Shown here: positions 1 to 6,946 of the stretch, one piece after another
How positions within the stretch are numbered: position 1 is the first letter of the stretch
Layout of the letters: each line of letters starts with the position of its first letter
NCBI GenBank assembly: GCA_036524115.1
Contig: DATDCY010000184.1
Coordinates: 1-15,586, forward strand
DNA from: a bacterium
GTDB taxonomy: Bacteria > JAUVQV01 > DATDCY01
Reading direction: 5' to 3'
Length of the DNA stretch: 15,586 nucleotides
Program-made: the position numbers and the translations under genes
Notes under the pieces: generated by a model
Told to the model about the DNA's origin: nothing
What the model saw: the letters and a program-made list of their open reading frames with translations, nothing else
Database searches by the model: none

Positions 1-802
1 GCGCGGGCTGCTCCACCGCGCCACCGAAGTCCATGGTCACGCCCGCGAACAGGCGCATGGCCGGGTCGTGCGGCCCGTAGTCGCCGCGGGAGCCGCTCCC
101 GCCCCCGGCGGTCACCGAGAGCCGGTCGGTCAGCCGGTGGCGCACGCCGAGGTCGAACTCCAGCGAGTCGTGCGTGTGCCCCTCGCCGTAGGTGCGGCCG
201 GCGATCTCACCGAAGAGCTTCGTGCGCCCGCCCACCGGCACCGAGAGTCCCAGGCCGTAGAAGAGGGCGTCGTCGCCGGCGCCGCCCGCAAACGCGTAGC
301 CGAGGTTCAGGTCGGCCGCGACCCCCGCGCCGAGCGGCAGGCTCACGATGCCGGCGAAGCCGACCTCGCTCTCGCCCGCCCCGCCGCCGTGGGCCTTGTC
401 GTCGAAGGGCAGGGTCACGAAGCCGAGCGCCGCGACGCGGGGGAAGGGGCTGTACTTCAGGCCGAGCGAGCCGTCGCCGATGCGCGTGTCGTCGCCCGCG
501 GGCCCCTCGTGGTGGTGCAGCAGCGGCAGCGAGACCGCCAGCTCCAGGTTGCGCGCGGGCGCCCAGGCGAGCTGCGGCGAGAGGTCCCAGTCCTCGGGGT
601 CCGCCGGCAGATCGTACTTGAGGTACTGGCCGTAGAGACCGAGCCGGAACGCGCCCGGCGCGAGGGTCTCCGCGCTCTCAGTCAGGTACAGTCCGGTGCC
701 GCCGGTCCGGTTGCCTTCCGCGTGCGCGGCGCCGGCGAGACCCACCGCCAGGATGATCCCCGCCGCCGCCCTGCCTGCATACCGCCCCAGTCGCTCGTTC
801 AA
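1..802 (-). CDS. Outer-membrane beta-barrel protein, partial (C-terminus off left edge)
   Basis: Read leftward from a TTG start at 802, this frame stays open for 267 codons to the window edge, so the 3' end is missing. TTG is preferred because a GGGGAGGG ribosome-binding site sits just upstream and no ATG lies in frame near the beginning. Residues 1-28 form a signal peptide: basic start, hydrophobic AAAGIILAVGLAGA, and a cleavage-like AHA before EG. The rest alternates hydrophobic and polar residues and is rich in Gly, Tyr and Asp, with turns such as GDGSLGLKY near 110, which is typical of an outer-membrane barrel of the transporter/phenol-degradation MetA-like type. Short His-rich stretches occur at 96-98 (HHH) and 208-211 (GHTH). 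The visible end (TMDFGG followed by a Pro-containing stretch) could lead into a linker and OmpA-like domain, but that is a guess. It lies 16 nt after the small Cys/acidic gene, so the two are probably co-transcribed. The exact family is not recognised. Confidence 0.72.
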   Translation of the reverse strand, partial: MNERLGRYAGRAAAGIILAVGLAGAAHAEGNRTGGTGLYLTESAETLAPGAFRLGLYGQYLKYDLPADPEDWDLSPQLAWAPARNLELAVSLPLLHHHEGPAGDDTRIGDGSLGLKYSPFPRVAALGFVTLPFDDKAHGGGAGESEVGFAGIVSLPLGAGVAADLNLGYAFAGGAGDDALFYGLGLSVPVGGRTKLFGEIAGRTYGEGHTHDSLEFDLGVRHRLTDRLSVTAGGGSGSRGDYGPHDPAMRLFAGVTMDFGGAVEQPA

Positions 803-818
803 GCCGCCCTCCCCACGC

Positions 819-1103
819 CTACTCGTCCTCTTCGTCCTCGTCCTCGTCGAAGTCCTCGTCGTCGTCGTAGTCCTCGTCGTCGTCGAAGTCCTCGTCCTCG
901 TCATCCTCGTCCTCGTCGTCGAGGTCGTCCTCGTCGTCGAAGCCGTCGTCCTCGTCGTCGTCCTCGTCGTCGTCCGCACGGCGGCCTGCCGCCTTCGTTT
1001 CACCGTGGCAATCCGTGTACTCCTCGCACTTGACGCAGCAGGTCAGCTTCATCTTCTCCACTTCCTCGCAGCTGTAGTAGTGGTCGCACAGATCACAGCA
1101 CAT
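819..1103 (-). CDS. Small protein with duplicated Cys motif and polyacidic tail
   Basis: This 94-residue protein is not one I recognise. Residues 1-33 carry eight cysteines arranged as two copies of CC-x2-C-x5-C, at 2-3-6-12 and 22-23-26-32, offset by exactly 20 residues (CCDLCDHYYSC and CCVKCEEYTDC). Such spacing suggests two metal sites (Zn or Fe) or a disulfide-linked mini-fold. A short basic link near 37-42 leads into residues 44-94, of which 45 of 51 are Asp or Glu. The few interruptions are mostly aromatic, and the end contains hexads of the form [FY]DDDED. There is no signal peptide, so a cytoplasmic location is expected. A GGGAGGAG site lies 11 nt before the ATG. The gene sits 53 nt after the GGDEF regulator and 16 nt before the outer-membrane barrel gene. 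Metal buffering or chaperoning, or binding of a basic partner, would fit, but function is unknown. The Cys motif and the strand-specific reading make it a real gene rather than a repeat artefact. Confidence 0.8.
   Translation of the reverse strand: MCCDLCDHYYSCEEVEKMKLTCCVKCEEYTDCHGETKAAGRRADDDEDDDEDDGFDDEDDLDDEDEDDEDEDFDDDEDYDDDEDFDEDEDEEDE
822..974. repeat. GAC/GAG trinucleotide low-complexity tract
   Basis: Read on the minus strand, this tract is almost entirely GAC and GAG codons and encodes the acidic tail of the small Cys protein (residues 44-94). It is an imperfect in-frame trinucleotide repeat, so length changes by slippage would keep the reading frame. On the plus strand it spells CTC/GTC runs that give meaningless Leu/Val open frames. 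Confidence 0.85.
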
Positions 1104-1130
1104 CGTCCGTACCGCTCCTCCCGGAAAAAT

Positions 1131-1160
1131 CTCTTAGCAAAGCGCTCCCGCGCAAGTCAA
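1131..1160 (-). promoter_or_regulatory. Possible internal promoter before the Cys/acidic gene
   Basis: On the minus strand TTGACT (1160-1155, 5 of 6 to the sigma-70 -35 consensus) is followed after 18 nt by TAAGAG (1136-1131, a weak -10). It overlaps the stop codon of the GGDEF regulator and would start transcription just before the small Cys/acidic gene, allowing the last two genes to be expressed apart from the glycan genes. The -10 match is poor, so this is only a candidate. Confidence 0.25.
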
Positions 1161-2635
1161 GCGCCCCCGCCCGTCTGCCCGGCGCCGGCGGGGCTCCCGT
1201 CCCAGACGCTGACGCGGTTGCGCCCCCCGGCCTTTGCGCGGTAGAGCGCCTCGTCCGCGCGGCCGAGCAGCCCGTTCGCCCCGGGCTCGCCCCCCTGGCT
1301 CACGGCCGCGCCGACGCTCACCGTCACGCCCTCGCCGCCCCCCTCGACCGGGATGCGCACGGCGGCCACGGCCTCGCGGACGCGCTCGGCGTGGGCGCGG
1401 ATGCCCTCGCCGACCTCCTGGAGGATCACGCAGAACTCCTCGCCTCCGTAGCGCGCCACCAGGTCGACGTCGCGCGTGTTCGAGCGGATGCAGTGCGCCA
1501 CGGCCCGCAGGACCTCGTCGCCGAGCAGGTGACCGTACCGGTCGTTGAAGGACTTGAAGCGGTCGATGTCGACCAGCAGCAGCCCCAGCGGCAGCCGGTA
1601 GCGGCGCGCGCGCGCGATCTCGTTCTCCAGCCGCTCGCAGAAGTGGCGGTAGTTGAAGAGGCCGGTGAGCCCGTCGGTGATGGACAGCTGCAGGGTGCGC
1701 GCGTAGAGGTTGGCGTTCTCGATGGCCAGCCCGGACTGGTTGGCGATCGTCTCGAGGAACTCCCGCTGGTCGCGCTCCGCACCGGCGGCGCTCTCGACCA
1801 CGAGCAGGCCGATCGGCGTGCCCTTGGCCTGGATCGGGACGAGCACCGCGCCCGGCGCGCCGATGCGCGCGCAGAACTCCGGCGGCGCCTCGCGCATCAG
1901 CTCCTCCCCATGGAGCACGAGCGCCCCGCCGCCGGCGAGCGCGCGCCCGAACAGCGGGAAGCGGGCCGGGTCGATCACGAGCGGCTCCCCCCGCGCCACC
2001 CGCTCCCCGAGCCGCCCGTCCTCGCCCGTGAGGAAGATCATGCCCCCCGGGTAGCCGAGGTCGGCGACGATGCTCTGGAGGACCACCGAGAGCACGCCGT
2101 CGAGGTCGAGCGTGCCGGCCATCGCCGCCGAAAGATGCTGGAGGATCGTCAGCTGCATGAGGCGCCGGTCGAGCAGCCGGTTGACGTCCGAGAGGATGCT
2201 GTCGGTGCTCGTCGGCGTGGCCGGCCCGGCCGCGCCGCGCTCGCGCCCCGCGACCGGGGGCCGCCCGGCCAGCAGCCCGCGGACCAGCCCCACCAGCGCC
2301 TGGGAGTCGAAGGGCTTGACGAGATACTCGTCCGCCCCCGAGGTGTGCGCGTAGCGCTTCTCGCTCTCGAGCGAGCGCACCGAGCAGATGACGATCGGGA
2401 TGCCGGCGGTCCGCGGGTCGTTCTTGAGGAGCCGGCAGACCTGGTAGCCGTTCATGCGCGGCATCATGACGTCGAGGACGATGACGTCGGGGAGCCGGTC
2501 GAACGCCTTCTGGATCGCGTCGACGCCGTCGCCCGAGGTGATGACCCGCCACCCCTCGTTCTCGAGGATGAAGCGGTGGAGGCTCAGGATGTCCGGCTCG
2601 TCGTCGACGACCAGGATGAGGCGCTCGTCCGCCAC
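1157..2635 (-). CDS. Response regulator with GAF and GGDEF domains (diguanylate cyclase)
   Basis: This 492-residue cytoplasmic signalling protein would make c-di-GMP from two GTP in response to phosphorylation. Residues 5-122 are a receiver domain with the acidic pair D11-D12, phospho-acceptor D55 in VLDVMMP, S85 and K107 in LVKPF. Residues about 155-312 resemble a GAF sensor domain, ending in a helix (ANQSGLAIENANLYA) that leads into the output domain. Residues 318-478 are the GGDEF domain: DGLTGLFNYRHF at its start, VDIDRFKSFND for metal and GTP binding, an intact GGEEF active site at 397-401, and an RxxD inhibitory site at 388-391 (RDVD). Catalysis and feedback control by product are therefore both expected. 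The start is GTG, chosen for a GGAGGAAGG site 3-11 nt upstream; it lies 19 nt after the LolA-like gene. No histidine kinase is present in the window, so the phosphodonor is unknown. It probably links c-di-GMP signalling to this envelope locus. Confidence 0.93.
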   Translation of the reverse strand: MADERLILVVDDEPDILSLHRFILENEGWRVITSGDGVDAIQKAFDRLPDVIVLDVMMPRMNGYQVCRLLKNDPRTAGIPIVICSVRSLESEKRYAHTSGADEYLVKPFDSQALVGLVRGLLAGRPPVAGRERGAAGPATPTSTDSILSDVNRLLDRRLMQLTILQHLSAAMAGTLDLDGVLSVVLQSIVADLGYPGGMIFLTGEDGRLGERVARGEPLVIDPARFPLFGRALAGGGALVLHGEELMREAPPEFCARIGAPGAVLVPIQAKGTPIGLLVVESAAGAERDQREFLETIANQSGLAIENANLYARTLQLSITDGLTGLFNYRHFCERLENEIARARRYRLPLGLLLVDIDRFKSFNDRYGHLLGDEVLRAVAHCIRSNTRDVDLVARYGGEEFCVILQEVGEGIRAHAERVREAVAAVRIPVEGGGEGVTVSVGAAVSQGGEPGANGLLGRADEALYRAKAGGRNRVSVWDGSPAGAGQTGGGA

Positions 2636-2654
2636 CGTCCTTCCTCCAGCACCT

Positions 2655-3338
2655 TCAGGGCTTCACGACTTCGGTCCCGGCCGGGGGCGAGAAGGCGAAG
2701 AGCCCCTTCGCCAGCCCCGTGTCGTCCCGCTCCCCGGAGAAGGTCAGGTGCGTGCGGTTGCCGTAGGCATCCTCGACGGTCGTGCCCGCGAGGCGGCACT
2801 CGCCGGGGACGATCTCGAGCGTGAGCCGCACCAGGTCCGCGGACTCCACCCGCGGGCGCAGCTCGACCGCGACGGCCCCACCCGGGCCGCGGGGACAGTC
2901 GCGCTCCTCCCAGGCGAACTCCGCCGCGAAGTCGCCCTTGCCGAGCAGGAACAGGAACGGCGTCTGGCGGCTCAGCGCGGCGTCGAGGGGCTGGACGACG
3001 GCCTGGCGCCGCTCGGAGCGGTAGAACCAGAGCTGCTTGCCGTCGGCGACCATGAGCTGGGGGTCCGGCGCATCGTACTCCCAGCGCATCCGACCCGGCT
3101 TCTGGAAGAAGAGCCGGCCGGTGCGCGTGCGCGGGCGCGCCAGGCTCGCGACGCGGCTCTCCTGCGCGAAGTTCGCGGTGAGGTCCCGCAGCGCCCCGTA
3201 CCGCCCCTGGACGCACCGCAGCAGCGCGCCCGGGCTCTCCGCGGCAGCCGGCGCCGCGCCGGCGAGCAGCGCCATGGCGAGCGCCATGCCCGCGGCGAGC
3301 GCGGGCCGCGACCTCCGTCCCCGCATCGTCGCATTCAT
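2655..3338 (-). CDS. lolA: Outer-membrane lipoprotein carrier protein (LolA-like)
   Basis: The product is a 227-residue periplasmic carrier of the LolA type, which takes lipoproteins from the LolCDE exporter across the periplasm to the outer membrane. The signal peptide is clear: basic residues 6-11, hydrophobic 13-29, and cleavage after AAA at about 31-33. The mature part has the family pattern: YGALRDLTANFAQES near 47-61, GRLFFQKPGRMRWEY at 74-88, an ADGKQLWFY strand at 98-106, and a C-terminal end (FSPPAGTEVVKP) like that of typical LolA proteins. An in-frame ATG exists 13 codons upstream, but it lies inside the preceding glycosyltransferase gene; the start at 3338 gives the cleaner signal peptide and a 13-nt gap. 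Placement straight after glycosyltransferases is unusual for the housekeeping gene, so this could be a LolA paralogue dedicated to the locus or a LolA-like glycolipid carrier. Confidence 0.83.
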   Translation of the reverse strand: MNATMRGRRSRPALAAGMALAMALLAGAAPAAAESPGALLRCVQGRYGALRDLTANFAQESRVASLARPRTRTGRLFFQKPGRMRWEYDAPDPQLMVADGKQLWFYRSERRQAVVQPLDAALSRQTPFLFLLGKGDFAAEFAWEERDCPRGPGGAVAVELRPRVESADLVRLTLEIVPGECRLAGTTVEDAYGNRTHLTFSGERDDTGLAKGLFAFSPPAGTEVVKP

Positions 3339-3351
3339 CGCTCTTTCCACC

Positions 3352-4620
3352 CTAGCAGGGTGAGGAAGGCAGGGCAACGCCGCCGTCGATCGCCGCGGCG
3401 TACACCTGCAGCACCCGGTCCGCGTGCACGTCCGGGCGGTGGTCGCGCAACGCGCGCTCGCGGCCGCGCACGCCCAGGCGGACGGCGAGCCCGGGGTCCG
3501 CCTCCAGGCGCGCCAGGGCGGCCGCGAGCTGGCGCACGTCTCCCGGCTCGACGAGCAGACCGTCGACGCCGTCCTCGACGAACTCCGGCACGCCGCCGAT
3601 GCGGCTGGCGATCGCCGGCGTTCCCTGCGCGAAACCCTCGAGGATGCTCATGCCGACCGCCTCGAACCAGTCGCACGGGAGGACGGAGGCAATCGCCCCG
3701 CGGTACAGCTCGGCCAGCTCGCGCCGCGACCTCCAGCCGAGGAACTCCGCGTGCGGGAGCCCCAGCGCCGCGGCCAGCTCCCGCAGACGCCCCTCCTCCG
3801 GGCCGGCGCCGGCGATCAGCAGCCGCGGCGGGCGCTCCAGCAGCGCCGCCGCGCGCAGCAGGTGGTGGACGCCCTTCTCGCGGACAAGCCTCCCGGCGTA
3901 CACGAAGCCCTCCCGGGGCCGCGCGGGGGCGGGGGCTCCAGGCTGCGACGCGTCGAGCCCGTAGGGCACGACGGCCAGACGGCGCTCGTCGATCCCCGCC
4001 CGCAGCGCCAGCTCGCGCATCGCCCGGCTCGCGACGACGAACGCCGCGGGCGAGCGGTAGTACCCGGCCGCGTGGTACCAGGAGTGGACCAGCGCCGTGG
4101 CCGCCCGGTGCCACCGCGGGCCGGGGAGGCAGCCGTGCACGAGGGCGGGCAAGGCGTTGCCGCGGATGCAGGGCTCCGTGGCGCAGCGGCGGCCGTCGCC
4201 GCGCACCAGCGAGTGCGCCGGGCAGAAGAGCCCCGCGCCGTGGATGGTCATGACGATCGGAACGCCGCGGCGCCGGCACGGTCCGAGCACCGCCGGCGTG
4301 AGATGGAAGGACGTCGTGTGCTCGTGCACCACGTCCGGCCGCGCCGCGGCGAGCATGCGCTCCATGGCGCGCACGGCCTCCCGATTGTGGAACGGCCGCG
4401 CCGCGTGCCGGATCCGCCCGCCCCACCCCAGCGCCGCGGGGTCGACGAAGCGCGGGAACAGGCCGGTGCGCCCGTAGCCCGCGTCCCAATGCGGCCGCTT
4501 GTCCGTGCAGAAGAACTCGACCTCGTGCCCCGCCGCGCGCAGCGCCCCGGCCTCCTGGAACATGCACGTCCCCGAGCCGCTCTCGATGTGGAACCAGTTG
4601 TGGACGAAGAGGACCTTCAT
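3352..4620 (-). CDS. Glycosyltransferase family 4 (third in series), Cys-containing
   Basis: This is a 422-residue GT-B fold glycosyltransferase that would add a nucleotide-activated sugar to a glycan acceptor at the cytoplasmic face. The N-terminal half starts with MKVLFVHNWF and holds a Gly/Ser-rich loop at 14-17. The C-terminal half has YAGRLVREKG at 241-250, IAGAGPE at 269-275 and the EX7E donor-site motif (E320 and E328 in WFEAVGMSILEGF). A segment at 127-164 (HGAGLFCP and on) holds cysteines 133, 146, 151 and 164, a pattern found in a subset of GT4 enzymes. The ATG at 4620 overlaps the stop of the preceding glycosyltransferase as ATGA, indicating translational coupling; a longer frame running upstream lies inside that gene and is not used. 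Sugar donor and acceptor cannot be read from the sequence. Confidence 0.92.
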   Translation of the reverse strand: MKVLFVHNWFHIESGSGTCMFQEAGALRAAGHEVEFFCTDKRPHWDAGYGRTGLFPRFVDPAALGWGGRIRHAARPFHNREAVRAMERMLAAARPDVVHEHTTSFHLTPAVLGPCRRRGVPIVMTIHGAGLFCPAHSLVRGDGRRCATEPCIRGNALPALVHGCLPGPRWHRAATALVHSWYHAAGYYRSPAAFVVASRAMRELALRAGIDERRLAVVPYGLDASQPGAPAPARPREGFVYAGRLVREKGVHHLLRAAALLERPPRLLIAGAGPEEGRLRELAAALGLPHAEFLGWRSRRELAELYRGAIASVLPCDWFEAVGMSILEGFAQGTPAIASRIGGVPEFVEDGVDGLLVEPGDVRQLAAALARLEADPGLAVRLGVRGRERALRDHRPDVHADRVLQVYAAAIDGGVALPSSPC

Positions 4621-5720
4621 GGCGTGCGCCCCGCCGCCGCCACCCGCTCGTAGAGCGCGACATACCGCGCCACGATCCTCGGCCAGTCGTACCGGGCAGC
4701 CTCGACGCGACCGGCCGCGGACAGCCGCGCCCACAGCCCCCGGTCCGCGAGAACCGCCTCGAGGGCCCCGGCGAACGACCGCGGCTCGGGCGCGGCCAGC
4801 AGCCCCGTGCGCCCGTCCGCGATCACGTCGCGCACGCCGGGGATGTCGGTCGCCACCGCCGGGGTGCCGTGGCTCATGGCCTCGATCAGCACGATGCCGA
4901 AGGACTCCCGCTCCGATGGCAGCGCGAGCGCGGCCGCGCTGCCGTACTCGCGGGAGAGCGCCGCGCCCTCCAGCCGCCCGGCGAAGACAACCCGGTCCTC
5001 AAGCTTCAGCGCCGCGACCAGCCGCTGCAGGCGCTCGCGCTCCTCGCCCTCGCCGACGATCCGCAGCGTCGTCGGCCGCCCGCGGCGCACCAGCAGGTGA
5101 ACGGCCTCGAGCAGCAGCGGGATGTTCTTCTGGCGGCAGAGGCGGCCCACGAAGAGCAGCCGCTCCTCCCCCCGCCAGCTGTCCCCGGACGGCGGCGGCT
5201 CCACCCCGGCGGGGATGACCTCGATCCTCTCGGCGGCGACGCCGTGGGCCTCCGCCACGAGGCGGGCGTATCCGGGCGTGTAGACGACGACGGCCGCGGC
5301 CGCGCGCAGCACCGGCGCCAGCAGCAGGCGCTTGTAGAGCGGCAGCAGACATCCCAGGGGACCGGAGGGGCCGATGTCGAGGTGCAGATGCGCGATGAAC
5401 GGGAAGCGACGGACCGCGCCGCCCCAGCGCACCAGCTCCGGCACGAGCGGCTGGGCGACGTGCAGGTGCACCACCGCGTCCGGCGGGAGCCGCAGCAGCC
5501 GCGGGACGAGCCCGGGGATGACGGGCGTGCGCGCGAACTCGAATGCCGCGCACCTGCTCACCGACACCCCATCGGGCACCGCGGGCCTCCGCGGCAGTGC
5601 CGAGGTGACCACCCTGACATCCAGGCCGGCCGCCGCGGTCCTCTCCGCGATCTGGCGGGTGAGCGTCTCCATCCCCCCGAGGTGCGGGGGATAGTATGGC
5701 GCCACGTGCACGATCTTCAC
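4617..5720 (-). CDS. Glycosyltransferase family 4 (second in series)
   Basis: This 367-residue GT-B enzyme begins with VKIVHVAPYYPPHLGGMET, the classic N-terminal signature of retaining GT4 glycosyltransferases with the glycine-rich loop. The C-terminal nucleotide-sugar domain shows LFVGRLCRQKN at 189-199, RIVGEGEER at 220-228 and the EX7E motif at E272 and E280 (RESFGIVLIEAM). The family transfers a sugar from a nucleotide donor, typically with retention of anomeric configuration, in polysaccharide or glycolipid assembly. The GTG start at 5720 overlaps the stop of the upstream gene as GTGA, and its own stop overlaps the next start as ATGA, so the three glycosyltransferases would be translated in tight sequence. 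An ATG nine codons further upstream is possible but lies inside the previous gene. Substrate is unknown. Confidence 0.93.
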   Translation of the reverse strand: MKIVHVAPYYPPHLGGMETLTRQIAERTAAAGLDVRVVTSALPRRPAVPDGVSVSRCAAFEFARTPVIPGLVPRLLRLPPDAVVHLHVAQPLVPELVRWGGAVRRFPFIAHLHLDIGPSGPLGCLLPLYKRLLLAPVLRAAAAVVVYTPGYARLVAEAHGVAAERIEVIPAGVEPPPSGDSWRGEERLLFVGRLCRQKNIPLLLEAVHLLVRRGRPTTLRIVGEGEERERLQRLVAALKLEDRVVFAGRLEGAALSREYGSAAALALPSERESFGIVLIEAMSHGTPAVATDIPGVRDVIADGRTGLLAAPEPRSFAGALEAVLADRGLWARLSAAGRVEAARYDWPRIVARYVALYERVAAAGRTP

Positions 5721-6946
5721 GCCGCCGGGTCCCCGCACCAGCCGCACAATTCCCTGAAGAGCCGGTCATGCCGCTCGACCTGCCGGCTCCAGGCGTAGCC
5801 GGCGGCCCGGGCGCGCGCGGCCTCTCCCATGCGCCGTGCCGCCGCAGGTGCGGCCAGCAGCACCTCCAGCGCCCGCGCGAGCGCCGGCGAATCGCCCGGC
5901 GGCAGGAGCAGGCCCGTGTGACCGTGCTCGACCGCCGCGGGCACGCCCCCGACGGCCGACGCAACGGCCGGGGTCCCGCAGGCGGCGGCCTCGAGCAGCA
6001 CCATGCCGAACCCCTCGCACTGGTTGAGCGAAGGGAGAACGACAGCGGCGGCGAGGCGCAGGTATCCCGGCAGCAGCTCGTCCGCGACCTCGCCGGTGAA
6101 CTCGACGTGATCCCGGGCGCCGAGCTGGACTGCGCGCCTCCGGTACTCGCCTTCCCCGTCTCCGCCGCCGAGCACGAGACAGAGGGCCTGCGGGCGGGCG
6201 ACGCGCAGCAACGCCATCGCCTGCAGCAGCACCTCGACGCCCTTGTGGCGGTGCGTCCGGTCGAGCTGGCCCGCGAACACGACGACCTCCCGTCCGGCGT
6301 AGCGCTCGCGCAGGCCGTCGGGGGGCGCGGCCGGATGAAAACGGGTGAGGTCGACGCCCGGGGCGATCACGACGATCTTGCGCGCGTGCGGGCGCAGATG
6401 CGGCGACAGCGCGGCGTAGCGTTCCGAGGTCGCCACGATCCGGCTGGCGCGGGCGAGGGTGCCGCGCAGCAGCGCGACCTGGTAGCAGCGGGCCGCGGCA
6501 CGCGCGGCCGGGGCATCCTTGACGATGTCGTTGTGGTACGTGACGACGGTCGGGACACCCGCGGCGCGCCGCACCGCAAGGTCGGCGAGAAACGGCACGG
6601 GCAGGTGGGCGTTGATGACGTCGGGACCGGCGGCAGCGGCGATCTGCCGCAGCCGCCACCACCACCCGGGGTGCAGCGGCGTGTTCGAGACCCGCACCAG
6701 CCGCCCGAGGCGGTGGACCGTCACGCCTTCGGCGCGGACGACCTCGTCGGGCCCGCCTTCGTGCCGCGTGGTCGCGACGGTCACCTCCCAGCCGCGCCCG
6801 GCCAGCCCGCGGCTGACGTTCCCGGCATAGTTCTCGACGCCGCCCCGCTTCGGCGGAAAGTAGGGCGCGACCAGCAGCAGCCGTGGCGCGCGGCGGGCCG
6901 GCCCGCGCTCCGTCGCCGTGAGGACCGAGGCGTTCGCGCCGCTCAT
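5717..6946 (-). CDS. Glycosyltransferase family 4 (first in series)
   Basis: This 409-residue GT4-type enzyme has a short polar N-terminal extension (1-20), then RLLLVAPYFPPKRGGVENY with the acceptor-side glycine-rich loop. Later marks are TYHNDIVKD at 136-144, VVFAGQLDRTHRHKG at 222-236, a Gly-rich LVLGGGDGEG around 257-266, and an intact EX7E motif at E311 and E319 (NQCEGFGMVLLEA). It most resembles mannosyl/glucosyl-transferases of surface-polysaccharide clusters, but the sugar cannot be assigned. The same frame is open far upstream, through the radical SAM gene in another frame; this is a GC-rich artefact. The true start at 6946 is an ATG that overlaps the radical SAM stop as ATGA. Three successive GT4 genes imply at least three distinct glycosidic steps. 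Confidence 0.93.
   Translation of the reverse strand: MSGANASVLTATERGPARRAPRLLLVAPYFPPKRGGVENYAGNVSRGLAGRGWEVTVATTRHEGGPDEVVRAEGVTVHRLGRLVRVSNTPLHPGWWWRLRQIAAAAGPDVINAHLPVPFLADLAVRRAAGVPTVVTYHNDIVKDAPAARAAARCYQVALLRGTLARASRIVATSERYAALSPHLRPHARKIVVIAPGVDLTRFHPAAPPDGLRERYAGREVVVFAGQLDRTHRHKGVEVLLQAMALLRVARPQALCLVLGGGDGEGEYRRRAVQLGARDHVEFTGEVADELLPGYLRLAAAVVLPSLNQCEGFGMVLLEAAACGTPAVASAVGGVPAAVEHGHTGLLLPPGDSPALARALEVLLAAPAAARRMGEAARARAAGYAWSRQVERHDRLFRELCGWCGDPAA

Noticed and set aside
822-974. Possible CRISPR array or tandem regulatory repeat.
   Set aside because: There are no spacers and no fixed repeat unit; it is a codon-level GAC/GAG tract within a gene.
68-1244. Plus-strand open frames over the barrel and Cys/acidic genes, including a Leu/Val-rich 182-residue frame.
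   Set aside because: They are reverse-strand shadows. The Leu/Val run is only the complement of the GAC/GAG tract, and the products are low in normal protein features, whereas the minus-strand reading gives a signal peptide and a duplicated Cys motif.
1134-2552. A 472-residue minus-strand frame overlapping the GGDEF regulator in another phase.
   Set aside because: Almost only Arg, Gly, Ala and Pro; the 492-residue phase has intact receiver, GAF and GGDEF motifs.
1391-4253. Long plus-strand frames of 477 and 599 residues opposite the GGDEF, LolA and GT4 genes.
   Set aside because: Arg/Ala/Pro-rich translations without domains, spanning several well-supported minus-strand genes; expected in GC-rich DNA where stop codons are rare.
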